NCBI RefSeq assembly: GCF_013294005.1
Contig: NZ_JABSNK010000004.1
Span: 1-64,000, forward strand
DNA: 64,000 nt
Direction: 5' to 3'
From: Flavobacterium gelidicaeli
GTDB lineage: Bacteria > Bacteroidota > Bacteroidia > Flavobacteriales > Flavobacteriaceae
The translations under genes and the position numbers were made by a program. The notes beneath the pieces are model-generated. The model did not search any database, was not told where the DNA came from, and saw nothing but the letters and a program-made list of their open reading frames with translations. Positions 15,108 to 23,234 of the stretch are shown here, in pieces; the stretch's first letter is position 1, and the number at the start of each line of letters is the position of its first letter.

Positions 15108-17951
15108 TTACATGTACGCTTCAATTGGCGCACAGCTACAAACTAAGTTTCTGTCACCATAAGTTTCATCAACGCGACGAACACTTGGCCAGAATTTATT
15201 TTCAGCGATATACTCTAATGGATACGCTGCTTTCTCTCTTGTATAAGGTAAAACCCAAGTATCAGCCGTTAACATATTTAAAGTATGTGGTGCATTTTTC
15301 AATACATTATTAGGCTCGTCTGCTGATGAAGCATCAATTTCTTGACGAATAGCAATCATTGCATCACAAAAACGATCTAGTTCTCCTAAATCTTCTGATT
15401 CAGTTGGTTCAATCATTAATGTTCCAGCCACAGGGAAAGAAACCGTTGGTGCATGGTAACCATAATCCATTAAACGTTTGGCAATGTCCGAAACTTCAAT
15501 TCCTTTGGTTTTAAAACCTCTACAATCCAAGATCATTTCGTGTGCCGCTCTTCCTTTTTCACCAGAATATAATATTGGGTAGTGTTCTTCTAAACGCGCT
15601 TTCATATAATTCGCATTCAAAATTGCGTATTTAGTGGCATTGGTAATTCCTTCCGATCCTAACATGCAAATGTATCCGTAAGATATCAAACAAACTAAAG
15701 CTGATCCATAAGGTGCTCCAGATATAGCAGTGATTGCTTTGTCTCCACCTACGTGTACTAATGGATTACTTGGTAAAAATGGAACTAATTTTTCGTTGAC
15801 ACAAATTGGCCCTACACCTGGTCCACCACCTCCGTGAGGAATGGCGAAAGTTTTGTGCAAGTTTAAGTGACAAACATCAGCGCCAATTGTTGCAGGGTTT
15901 GTTAATCCTACTTGTGCGTTCATATTAGCGCCATCCATATATACTAAACCGCCATTGTCGTGAATGATTTGAGTAATTTCTTTAATAGCACTTTCAAAAA
16001 CACCATGTGTAGATGGGTAAGTAACCATTAAACAAGATAATTCATCTTTATACTGTAATGCTTTTTCTCTAACGTCTTCGATGTCAATATTACCGTTTTC
16101 TGTAGTTTTAGTTACGATAATTTTCATTCCAGCCATCGCTGCCGATGCCGGGTTTGTACCGTGAGCCGATGCCGGAATCAAACAGATTGTTCTTTTATCG
16201 TCTCCTCTTGAATGGTGGTACGCACGAATAGTCATTAATCCAGCATATTCTCCTTGAGCACCAGAGTTAGGTTGTAAGGTAGTACCAGCAAAACCGGTAA
16301 TAACATTCAATTGATGCTCTAGTTTTTTAAGCATTTTTGTATACCCTTCTACTTGATCCAATGGTGCAAATGGGTGAATGGTATTCCAATAAGGCATACT
16401 CAATGGCAACATTTCTGCTGCTGCATTCAATTTCATTGTACAAGAACCTAAAGCGATCATCGAGTGGTTCAATGATAAATCTTTACGTTCTAGTTTTTTG
16501 ATATAACGCATTAAACTCGTTTCGGAGTGGTATTTGTTGAATACTTCGTGCGTTAAAAATTCTGTTGTTCTGTTTAAAGTTGTTGGGTAGTTGTTTTCCA
16601 AAGTGTATTCGCTTACTTCAAAAGCATCTTTTCCTAATGCTTCTGCAAAAACAGCAATTACTTCATTCACATCTTTAAACAAAATTGTTTCGTTTATCGA
16701 GATAGAAATCGTTTCATCATCAATATAGAAGAAGTTGATTTCGTTTCTTTCTGCAATCGCTCTTACTTTTTTAGCATCTGCTTTTATAACAATAGTATCA
16801 AAGAAAGAAGAGTTAGTTTGGTAAACGCCTAATTTATTCAAAGCATCGGCTAGCGTAACTGCCATCGAGTGGACTTTATTAGCGATATAACGCAAACCTC
16901 TTGGGCCGTGATACACGGCAAACATTCCAGCCATTACAGATAATAAAACCTGAGCAGTACAAATATTTGAAGTTGCTTTTTCACGTTTAATATGTTGTTC
17001 TCTTGTTTGTAATGCCATACGTAACGCACGGTTACCATCTGCATCTTGCGACACACCGATGATTCTACCCGGCATAGAACGTTTGTATTCATCCTTAGTA
17101 GCAAAGTAAGCAGCATGTGGCCCACCATAACCCATCGGGATTCCAAAACGTTGTGTTGTTCCTACTACTACATCAGCTCCCATTTCTCCTGGAGGAGTTA
17201 GTTTTACTAAGGATAGAATATCAGCAGCGACAGCTACTTTTATTTCGTTTTCATTCGCTTTTTTGATAAAATCAGCATAGTCGTATACTTGACCGTACTT
17301 TCCTGGATATTGTAGGATTGCTCCAAAGAATTCTTTTGAGAAATCAAACTCTTGGTGGTTACCAACAACTAATTCTACACCAATAGGTGCTGAACGTGTT
17401 TGTAAAACAGATAATGTTTGTGGTAAAATTTCTTCTGAAACGAAAAATTTACAAACGTTATTCTTTTTTTGATCTCTTGAACGTACATCATACAACAAAG
17501 CCATTGCTTCTGCGGCAGCGGTACTTTCGTCAAGTAACGAAGCATTTGCAATTTCCATTCCAGTCAATTCAATCACCATAGTTTGGAAATTCAAAATCGC
17601 TTCTAGACGACCTTGTGCAATTTCAGCCTGATAAGGCGTGTATGCCGTGTACCATCCTGGGTTTTCAAAAATATTTCTTTGAATTGCCGGAGGAACAATT
17701 GTAGGGTGGTATCCTAAACCAATGTATGATTTGTAGACTTTATTGGTACGCCCTAATAAACGAATGTGATTTGCATATTCGTATTCGGTCATAATGTGCT
17801 CCAATTCTAAAGGTTTTTTTAAACGAATATCAGTAGGAATAGTTTCGTATATTAACTGATCTAAAGTTTCAACACCTATGGTTTCTAACATTTTTGGTAA
17901 GTCGTTTTCCCTTGGGCCTAAGTGTCTTAATGCAAATGAGTCTGTTTTCAT
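15108..17951 (-). CDS. gcvP: glycine dehydrogenase (aminomethyl-transferring), P protein
   Basis: The PLP-dependent P protein of the glycine cleavage system decarboxylates glycine and transfers the aminomethyl group to lipoyl-GcvH. At 947 residues it is the full-length fused form rather than the split GcvPA/GcvPB type. The PLP lysine is Lys700 in HLNLHKTF, followed by the glycine-rich AIPHGGGGPGVGP. The N-terminal half is the catalytically inactive homologous domain. A -7-like CAAAAATA (17986-17993 read on plus, TATTTTTG on minus) lies 34 bases before the ATG. gcvT and gcvH are not in the window. No glycine riboswitch was found in the 138 bases upstream. Confidence 0.96.
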   Translation of the reverse strand: MKTDSFALRHLGPRENDLPKMLETIGVETLDQLIYETIPTDIRLKKPLELEHIMTEYEYANHIRLLGRTNKVYKSYIGLGYHPTIVPPAIQRNIFENPGWYTAYTPYQAEIAQGRLEAILNFQTMVIELTGMEIANASLLDESTAAAEAMALLYDVRSRDQKKNNVCKFFVSEEILPQTLSVLQTRSAPIGVELVVGNHQEFDFSKEFFGAILQYPGKYGQVYDYADFIKKANENEIKVAVAADILSLVKLTPPGEMGADVVVGTTQRFGIPMGYGGPHAAYFATKDEYKRSMPGRIIGVSQDADGNRALRMALQTREQHIKREKATSNICTAQVLLSVMAGMFAVYHGPRGLRYIANKVHSMAVTLADALNKLGVYQTNSSFFDTIVIKADAKKVRAIAERNEINFFYIDDETISISINETILFKDVNEVIAVFAEALGKDAFEVSEYTLENNYPTTLNRTTEFLTHEVFNKYHSETSLMRYIKKLERKDLSLNHSMIALGSCTMKLNAAAEMLPLSMPYWNTIHPFAPLDQVEGYTKMLKKLEHQLNVITGFAGTTLQPNSGAQGEYAGLMTIRAYHHSRGDDKRTICLIPASAHGTNPASAAMAGMKIIVTKTTENGNIDIEDVREKALQYKDELSCLMVTYPSTHGVFESAIKEITQIIHDNGGLVYMDGANMNAQVGLTNPATIGADVCHLNLHKTFAIPHGGGGPGVGPICVNEKLVPFLPSNPLVHVGGDKAITAISGAPYGSALVCLISYGYICMLGSEGITNATKYAILNANYMKARLEEHYPILYSGEKGRAAHEMILDCRGFKTKGIEVSDIAKRLMDYGYHAPTVSFPVAGTLMIEPTESEDLGELDRFCDAMIAIRQEIDASSADEPNNVLKNAPHTLNMLTADTWVLPYTREKAAYPLEYIAENKFWPSVRRVDETYGDRNLVCSCAPIEAYM

Positions 17952-18077
17952 GTAAGTATGGTAATGTTGTGTTTTTTTAGTGTTGCAAAAATAAGTATTA
18001 TAAACAATCTAATTCGTGTTTTTGGATTGATTTTTTATCAATTTTTCAACTAAATGTGGTATTTGTTCACAATTGAT

Positions 18078-18085
18078 TAGATTTG
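18078..18085 (+). promoter_or_regulatory. -7 element, predicted leaderless start
   Basis: TAGATTTG matches TAnnTTTG and ends four bases before the ATG at 18090. The nearest upstream TTG (18063-18065) gives a spacer of only 12, so the -33 element is not convincing. Confidence 0.4.
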
Positions 18086-18089
18086 TTTA

Positions 18090-18902
18090 ATGATTAGTTT
18101 TAAAAGAGTTTTTGATTTTTACATTCGCAGCAGTATTCATGTGGCTTTATCAGTATATGCATTAGTGCGAATGACCCATTTTATGTTCAACATAAAGGAA
18201 GATGTACCTATGGCAAATTTTGCTTTTTTGGGTACAATTGTTGGGTATAATTTTGTGAAGTATGATGCTTTGGCTAGAGCCAAAAAAAGAGTAATGCGCA
18301 ACGAGCTGAAACTAATTGCAACATTGAGTTTTGTGTCGTTACTTGGTGTAGCCTATTACTTTTTTCAACTTGAATTGATTACGCAAATCGTTTCTGTTGG
18401 AGTTTTGGGTTTGACATTGTTATATACCCTTCCATTTTTTCCAAATAGAAAAAATGCTAGAAACTGGGCTGGAATCAAAATTTATATTGTGGCTTTGTGT
18501 TGGGTAGGAGTGACTTTAGTACTGCCATTGTTGAATGCACATGTTTCTCTAGGAAATGATTTTTTTCTAAAATGCATCCAACGCTTTATTCTTGTTTTTG
18601 ATTTGATCTTAGTTTTCGAAATATTAGATTTAGCCAATGATGACCCACATTTGCAAACGGTCCCACAGCAAATAGGGGTGAAACGAACTAAAATCACTGG
18701 TTTGTTGCTTTTAATTCCGTTTTATTTTTTAGAATTTTTGAAAAATAATTTTATTGAAGAACAATTAATTGTCAACGGAATTCTAGTACTAATACTTGCT
18801 TTATTTTTGGCTTTCGCCAATGAAAAACGTTCTAAATATTACACTTCTTTTTGGGTCGAAAGTATTCCTATTTTCTGGTGGCTGATGGTGGTTTTCTTTT
18901 AA
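18090..18902 (+). CDS. UbiA-like polytopic membrane protein
   Basis: A 270-residue integral membrane protein with about eight hydrophobic segments. Its size, topology and the motif DLANDDPHLQTVPQQIGVKRTK (about residues 184-205) resemble the second aspartate-rich region and following TLP..G segment of UbiA prenyltransferases. The first region, normally NDxxDxxxD, would fall at GYNFVKYDALARAKKR (50-65) and retains only one aspartate, so prenyl-diphosphate binding by the usual mechanism is doubtful. It is convergent with the SRPBCC gene (22-base gap, no terminator seen). It may be a divergent enzyme or a non-catalytic relative. Substrate unknown. Confidence 0.6.
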   Translation: MISFKRVFDFYIRSSIHVALSVYALVRMTHFMFNIKEDVPMANFAFLGTIVGYNFVKYDALARAKKRVMRNELKLIATLSFVSLLGVAYYFFQLELITQIVSVGVLGLTLLYTLPFFPNRKNARNWAGIKIYIVALCWVGVTLVLPLLNAHVSLGNDFFLKCIQRFILVFDLILVFEILDLANDDPHLQTVPQQIGVKRTKITGLLLLIPFYFLEFLKNNFIEEQLIVNGILVLILALFLAFANEKRSKYYTSFWVESIPIFWWLMVVFF

Positions 18903-18924
18903 GATTATTTATCGAAAACAGTAA

Positions 18925-19377
18925 TTACTTGGTTTCAGAAACCAATTTTAAACAGGCATTTCTTTCGATCAAGAAGTTCGTAAGATGTCTCTTTAGAAAT
19001 AGTAAATCAAACAATTTTCCGAAAATTCCAAACGGAGTTTCGTATTCCATCACATCTTTCATAATCGTTTGTCCATCAATTTCTTCAAAGAAATGTTGGT
19101 GCTTGAAGGATTTGAAATGACCTTTTAATTGTTCGTCTACAAAATAAGAGTACAACTCCATTTGAGATATAATGCTTTGATGTTGTAGAAAGAAGCCAAA
19201 ATGCTTACCTCTCCAAGTTACGGTTTCTCCTTTATTGATCAATCCGTGTGTTGTTCCTGCTATGGCAACCTCACTAGTTTTACTTGCAGATTTTTGGTGT
19301 GTATCAATATTTCGAGCATGATCAAAAACGATTTGAATAGGGGCTTTTATTTTCGTGGTTATGTTTATGATTGACAT
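18925..19377 (-). CDS. SRPBCC (START-like) family protein
   Basis: A 150-residue soluble protein with the helix-grip fold of the SRPBCC superfamily. It starts with IINITTKIKAPIQIVFDHARNIDTHQKS, continues with GETVTWRGKHFGFFLQHQ in the middle and a DVMEYETPFGIFGKLFDLLFLKRHL segment before the long C-terminal helix, the usual order for ligand-binding SRPBCC proteins. Ligand unknown, probably hydrophobic. It is the last gene of the six-gene operon; its start codon overlaps the preceding stop by one base, so it is translationally coupled. Confidence 0.8.
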   Translation of the reverse strand: MSIINITTKIKAPIQIVFDHARNIDTHQKSASKTSEVAIAGTTHGLINKGETVTWRGKHFGFFLQHQSIISQMELYSYFVDEQLKGHFKSFKHQHFFEEIDGQTIMKDVMEYETPFGIFGKLFDLLFLKRHLTNFLIERNACLKLVSETK

Positions 19378-19772
19378 TATTGTTCTTTAAAATTTAGTTT
19401 AAAAATAAACCCTGAAATTATTGATGAAATCGAATAAGACCATATAACATCTTTCATCATACTTCCTTTTATTATCATTGCAGTTATTAAAATACCACAA
19501 ACTGCAAATGCAACTAAAATTATTTTCGCATATTTTTCTTTAGTATTTATCTGTCCTAAAAAACGATATAAAAAACTATAAAGAATATATGTTGGTATTG
19601 AAAAAGCTAAACTAAAAATTAGCGCTATTGGATATACTTCTAATAAACCAACAATTTTATTTGAATTCAAAATTGTAATATACATTATTATCTGTGAAAT
19701 AAATGGAGCTATTAATAATGTACTGAACCAATGTTTAAATAAATAATTCCACTTTATGTTTTTTGGTGCCAT
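19377..19772 (-). CDS. small membrane protein, unknown function
   Basis: 131 residues with four predicted membrane helices, of the DUF2798-like or general small integral-membrane appearance. A lysine- and tryptophan-rich N-terminus (APKNIKWNYLFKHWF) precedes the first helix. No catalytic motif is visible and the family was not recognised with confidence. The gene starts one base behind the TIGR01777 gene and overlaps the SRPBCC gene by one base, so it is an integral part of the operon. Confidence 0.65.
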   Translation of the reverse strand: MAPKNIKWNYLFKHWFSTLLIAPFISQIIMYITILNSNKIVGLLEVYPIALIFSLAFSIPTYILYSFLYRFLGQINTKEKYAKIILVAFAVCGILITAMIIKGSMMKDVIWSYSISSIISGFIFKLNFKEQ

Positions 19773-19773
19773 T

Positions 19774-20679
19774 TTATAATAGATTTTTCAAGGCTTTTTC
19801 TAGCGTATTAAATTCAAATTCAAATCCGTTTTCTTGCAATCGTTTCGGAATCACATTTCTGCTTTTTAAAACCAATTCAGTTTCTGTTCCGATGATTTTT
19901 GCTCCAATTTTTAACAGGAACTCAGGTGTTGGTAATCCGATGAAAACGTTCAATTGTTTTCGTAATTGCGCCATGAAATTTGTATTAGAAATAGATTGAG
20001 GTGAAACAATGTTGATAACGCCTGTCATTTGTTTTTCGATAATAAAATCAATGGCTCTAGCAAAATCTTCGGCATGAATCCAACTGATGAATTGGTTTCC
20101 TTTTCCCTGTTTTCCTCCCAATCCAAATTGGGTTAATCGTTTTAAAGGGATAAAAGCACCGCCATTTTTACCCAAAACGATAGAGGTGCGCAAAGCGGTT
20201 TTTAAGGTATTTGGCGTTGCAGTTTTAAAAAAAGCTTTCTCCCAAGATTGCGCTACATTCATCGAAAAATCATTGCCAATTTCTCCATTTTCCTCGCTCA
20301 TTTGTTTGTCTAATGAAAAACGATAAATGGTTGATATTGATGAGTTTAGCCAGTGTTTTGGTGGGTTAGTGCATGCGAGTACGGCTTGGTTAAGTACTTT
20401 GGTACTTTGAATGCGTGAAAGCAATATTTCTTTTTTGTTCTTTTCGGTGTAGCGACAATCCACAGATTTTCCTGCGAGATTAATTAAAACAGTGGCGTTT
20501 TCTAATTCTGTTTCCCAACCTGTCAATGTTTTGGCATCCCAATTGACCAATTTAATTTTGCCGTTTACACTGCTTTGTCCGCGTGTAAGAATGACGATTT
20601 CGTCAAATTTATTTTCGAAATGATTCACTAGAACTTGACCTAAAAATCCTGTTCCTGCTGCTATAATAAGTTTTTTCAT
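19774..20679 (-). CDS. TIGR01777 family NAD(P)-dependent epimerase-like protein
   Basis: A 301-residue extended-SDR protein. It has the cofactor loop AAGTGFLGQ at residues 7-15, INLAGKSVDCRYTEKNKKEI (the TIGR01777 signature around 87-106), LNSSISTIY where Ser-Thr-x-x-Tyr would sit, and a C-terminal DUF1731-like segment ending in LEKALKNLL. The family (YfcH, SulA-like cell-division homologues) has no established reaction. It is the fourth gene of the operon, four bases behind the DCC gene and one base before the next. Confidence 0.85.
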   Translation of the reverse strand: MKKLIIAAGTGFLGQVLVNHFENKFDEIVILTRGQSSVNGKIKLVNWDAKTLTGWETELENATVLINLAGKSVDCRYTEKNKKEILLSRIQSTKVLNQAVLACTNPPKHWLNSSISTIYRFSLDKQMSEENGEIGNDFSMNVAQSWEKAFFKTATPNTLKTALRTSIVLGKNGGAFIPLKRLTQFGLGGKQGKGNQFISWIHAEDFARAIDFIIEKQMTGVINIVSPQSISNTNFMAQLRKQLNVFIGLPTPEFLLKIGAKIIGTETELVLKSRNVIPKRLQENGFEFEFNTLEKALKNLL

Positions 20680-20683
20680 GATG

Positions 20684-21505
20684 TTATAAATTTATGATGA
20701 TGACCAATGCGATTATTCGATACAAAATCCATGTTAGGGTTAAATATTTGGGTAGTTCTAATAGGCTAATTCTTCTATAATGTTCGTAAATCATAAAATT
20801 CACGGTTAATCCAAACCAACCTAAAATAAAATAATCATTTAGATCAAAATAACTGTTTAAGATTAATATCGGTAACAAAAGCAAACTTCCTATTATGGAA
20901 ACAGTGACTAAATTGCCTATGTAGTTAAGTTGTTTCTGTTTGTCTAATTTTTGTGTAAAAATCGCTTGAAAACCTATTTGTCCCACTGCTAAAAGTAGTT
21001 CTCTTACGAAAGTCCCTTTTGGTAAAAATACAATCAATTCTGCATATTGAAATAAAACTAATGCTGTAAATAAAGTAGCAAATGCAATATAGAATAAACG
21101 GTATTTTGTATTGAAATCTGGAATGCAATTTATCTTGTGTTCGGCCTTCGTTTTGCTAGGAACAATTACTTTTCGGTTGTAAGAGATGAATTTGTATAAC
21201 TTTTTCAAAAAGTAATTTATGGGTTTCCAATTACCTATTTTCTCCATCCAAGGAAAAGAATTCCCAATTACTTTGAGTAAACTGTCAATTCCGTAATATA
21301 CTTTTTGGTTTACTTTATCGACTAAAGCGATTTCGTTTTTGGCTCTTTCTAAATCAATGTAGTTTTCTTCTTCGGTTGTTATATTTACAAATGGTTTTCT
21401 ACCTTGATTATCTAACATATTTGCTTTGATGAATGTTGAGGTGTACATGTTGCACATTGGGCATTCTTCATCGTAAAGAAGGGTGTGGTTGTCTAAAGTT
21501 TTCAT
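20684..21505 (-). CDS. DCC1-like thiol-disulfide oxidoreductase with membrane domain
   Basis: 273 residues. The N-terminal thioredoxin-like DCC domain begins LLYDEECPMCN, with Cys15 and Cys18 as the redox pair in the YDExCPxC motif. The C-terminal 130 residues contain about four hydrophobic helices, so the redox domain is tethered to the membrane. The gene overlaps DUF2071 by an ATGA junction. DCC proteins are often fused or linked to quinone or epimerase-like genes, but the physiological partner here is unknown. Confidence 0.8.
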   Translation of the reverse strand: MKTLDNHTLLYDEECPMCNMYTSTFIKANMLDNQGRKPFVNITTEEENYIDLERAKNEIALVDKVNQKVYYGIDSLLKVIGNSFPWMEKIGNWKPINYFLKKLYKFISYNRKVIVPSKTKAEHKINCIPDFNTKYRLFYIAFATLFTALVLFQYAELIVFLPKGTFVRELLLAVGQIGFQAIFTQKLDKQKQLNYIGNLVTVSIIGSLLLLPILILNSYFDLNDYFILGWFGLTVNFMIYEHYRRISLLELPKYLTLTWILYRIIALVIIINL

Positions 21506-22212
21506 TTTATTTCTCTTTTATTTTCAACACTAATCTCAGAACCTTTTGCGAAAATGACCGATGTTGGGATACTATTTTTCAAAAAGTCAAATTCATTGCC
21601 ATAAGTCGTATTAAAGTCAACGTCAATTTTATGATTTATAACTTTTAGTTGTTGCCATCGTGGGTGTTTTACTTCGTACTCAAAAGTTTTAGTTTCGGTT
21701 ATTTTGGTGTATCCAAAGTAATGTTCTGTGATGAACTCCGCTTCTGAATCAATTGCAATATCCAATGCTGTTTTTTCTGTTTCGATTAGAATAGAATTCC
21801 ATTTTTCGTTTGTTTTCCATTGGTACTCATAATTATTTGAATCTGCATTTTGAAGTACGGAATGTTTCATCGGTAGCGTTTGGTAATGCTCTTTGTAAAC
21901 TGTGTTTGCAACAAAAGTTAAGGCAGGTTTGGGAACAATTTCTTTTATAAAAACAACACCGCGTTTCCATTTTCCATCTTCAAATCTCTTTACATAGAAT
22001 CGTAAATTTACTTCTTCAAAATTCACATGAAACGGAATTTTGAATCCTAATATTTTGACATTTTCAAACATAAATCCGACTAAGCTCACATAGCATTTGC
22101 CATTATATAGTTCGATTTCAGTTCCTTTTGGGATATATTTTTCTAATAGACTAGCGTTAACTTCATAGTTGATTAAGGCTAGATTGGTCCAATTTGCTTT
22201 TAAGAAACTCAT
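21502..22212 (-). CDS. DUF2071 family protein (YqjF-like)
   Basis: A 236-residue cytoplasmic protein of the DUF2071/YqjF family, with the characteristic opening of a short stretch followed by LLEKYIPKGTEIELYNGKCYVSLVGF, then NLRFYVKRFEDGKWKRGVVFIKEIVPK. The fold is beta-rich and no enzymatic activity is established for the family. Second gene of the operon, two bases behind the small membrane protein and overlapping the DCC gene by four bases. Confidence 0.82.
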   Translation of the reverse strand: MSFLKANWTNLALINYEVNASLLEKYIPKGTEIELYNGKCYVSLVGFMFENVKILGFKIPFHVNFEEVNLRFYVKRFEDGKWKRGVVFIKEIVPKPALTFVANTVYKEHYQTLPMKHSVLQNADSNNYEYQWKTNEKWNSILIETEKTALDIAIDSEAEFITEHYFGYTKITETKTFEYEVKHPRWQQLKVINHKIDVDFNTTYGNEFDFLKNSIPTSVIFAKGSEISVENKREIK

Positions 22213-22214
22213 AG

Positions 22215-22529
22215 TTAGGATTCTTTAGGTAAATAAATTAATATCGATAAGTAAGCACAAAGTGCGGGGGGTAAGATCCAAATCCAACCTGAAGTTAGAT
22301 TGAAACTTATGCAAATGAAAAATAAGACAACAAAAACGAAATAGATTTTAATATCATTGTTTTTCGGGAATTTCATGAAATAAGAAACTCCTATAATTAA
22401 TTGAATGATACCTGTTAATATCGTTGAAATCATTGCCAACCCGAGTAAGTCGGTAATAAATAAACCAACAATAACAAAGAGTAACGGAATCATAATTGCA
22501 ACTGTATTTAATACTTTTAGAAAATTCAT
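22215..22529 (-). CDS. small four-helix membrane protein, unknown
   Basis: 104 residues with about four hydrophobic helices (roughly 8-26, 30-49, 60-78, 82-100) and no recognised motif. It is the first gene of the six-gene operon: the ATG at 22529 lies 17 bases from an inverted repeat (22546-22571) that is the same as the one in front of the regulator gene. Its position as promoter-proximal gene suggests a role as a membrane component of whatever the operon does. I do not recognise the family. Confidence 0.6.
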   Translation of the reverse strand: MNFLKVLNTVAIMIPLLFVIVGLFITDLLGLAMISTILTGIIQLIIGVSYFMKFPKNNDIKIYFVFVVLFFICISFNLTSGWIWILPPALCAYLSILIYLPKES

Positions 22530-22545
22530 AACTTTAAATATTTTT

Positions 22546-22571
22546 AAACTTTCAGAAAAAAATGAAAGTTT
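22546..22571 (-). promoter_or_regulatory. probable GbsR-type operator, site 1 (operon)
   Basis: A perfect 9-bp inverted repeat AAACTTTCA (22546-22554) and TGAAAGTTT (22563-22571) with an 8-base AT spacer. It lies between the regulator stop (22591) and the start of the first operon gene (22529). The same 9-bp arms with the same 8-base spacing occur at 23120-23145 upstream of the regulator. Two sites with identical arms and spacing are most simply explained as binding sites of the adjacent regulator dimer. Confidence 0.7.
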
Positions 22572-22590
22572 TAGTTAAATTTTTTTGTTC

Positions 22591-23094
22591 TTATTTCATA
22601 AACTTCACAACTAGCTTTGTCAACCAATTGTCTTTGTATTCTGTGATTTTATCCAATACATTATCGGCTTTTAAAACGAAATCATATAATTTAGTCGTTT
22701 GATCTACAAAGTGTTTTTCTTCTGCTGTTTGATTCGCAGTGATCGACGATACTTCTTTTAAAACTTTCAAAGCAGGTTTGATTTCTCTTTTGCTTCTTTC
22801 TCTTGCTATTTTAACGGCTAATTCGTCTAAGTCTTTTTCAGCTGTGAAAAACTCTCTGCGTTCTCCCGCTTTGTATTCTTTGTAAACGATGCCCCAATCC
22901 ATCAAAGCGCGTAAGTTCATGCTGGCGTTACCGCGGGAAATTTGCAATTCTTCCATCACATCTTCCATAGAAACTGGTTCTGCTGAAACCATTAAAAGAG
23001 CGTGAATTTGCGCCATGGTTTTATTAATTCCCCATTGCGACCCAAGTGCTCCCCAGGTTTGTACAAACTTATTTTTTGCTTCACTGAATTCCAT
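22591..23094 (-). CDS. GbsR/MarR family transcriptional regulator
   Basis: 167 residues from the ATG at 23094; an open extension of 25 codons upstream crosses the promoter and operator and is not used. The winged-helix region (about 25-95) reads QIHALLMVSAEPVSMEDVMEELQISRGNASMNLRALMDWGIV. It is of the GbsR subgroup, which binds ligand-responsive inverted repeats. The C-terminal half is helical, for dimerisation. A promoter with TTG and TACATTTG (23099-23129) overlaps operator site 2, and the six-gene operon starts 62 bases downstream behind site 1. Autorepression and joint control are inferred from this layout. Signal unknown. Confidence 0.85.
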   Translation of the reverse strand: MEFSEAKNKFVQTWGALGSQWGINKTMAQIHALLMVSAEPVSMEDVMEELQISRGNASMNLRALMDWGIVYKEYKAGERREFFTAEKDLDELAVKIARERSKREIKPALKVLKEVSSITANQTAEEKHFVDQTTKLYDFVLKADNVLDKITEYKDNWLTKLVVKFMK

Positions 23095-23098
23095 AGTA

Positions 23099-23129
23099 CA
23101 AATGTATGTAAAAGTTTTTAAACTTTCAA
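23099..23129 (-). promoter_or_regulatory. promoter of the GbsR-type regulator gene
   Basis: Minus strand TTG (complement of CAA at 23127-23129), a 20-base spacer and TACATTTG (complement of CAAATGTA at 23099-23106), four bases before the ATG at 23094. The -33 element lies inside the operator (23120-23145), so a bound regulator should block polymerase. Confidence 0.65.
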
Positions 23130-23145
23130 AAATAAATGAAAGTTT
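23120..23145 (-). promoter_or_regulatory. probable GbsR-type operator, site 2 (autoregulation)
   Basis: AAACTTTCA (23120-23128) and TGAAAGTTT (23137-23145) with an 8-base spacer, the same arms and spacing as at 22546-22571. It covers the -33 region of the regulator's own promoter. Confidence 0.7.
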
Positions 23146-23157
23146 ATTTAAAAAAGA

Positions 23158-23183
23158 AAACCGAAGCATTTCTACTTCGGTTT
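23158..23183 (-). terminator. terminator of the M3 peptidase gene
   Basis: AAACCGAAG (23158-23166) pairs with CTTCGGTTT (23175-23183). The A-run to its left gives a T-tail on the minus strand. It lies about 50 bases behind the stop at 23235. Confidence 0.75.
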
Positions 23184-23234
23184 ATATCTGCAATCAATCC
23201 CGAACCGTCGGGACGTTAATCAACAATCTGAAAT

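Noticed and set aside
16934-17146. Minus-strand frame inside gcvP
   Set aside because: It is out of frame with gcvP, which is intact and 947 residues long; no independent evidence.
17952-18089. Glycine riboswitch upstream of gcvP
   Set aside because: The gap is only 138 bases, AT-rich and without the paired domain motifs of a glycine aptamer; a -7 box explains it better.
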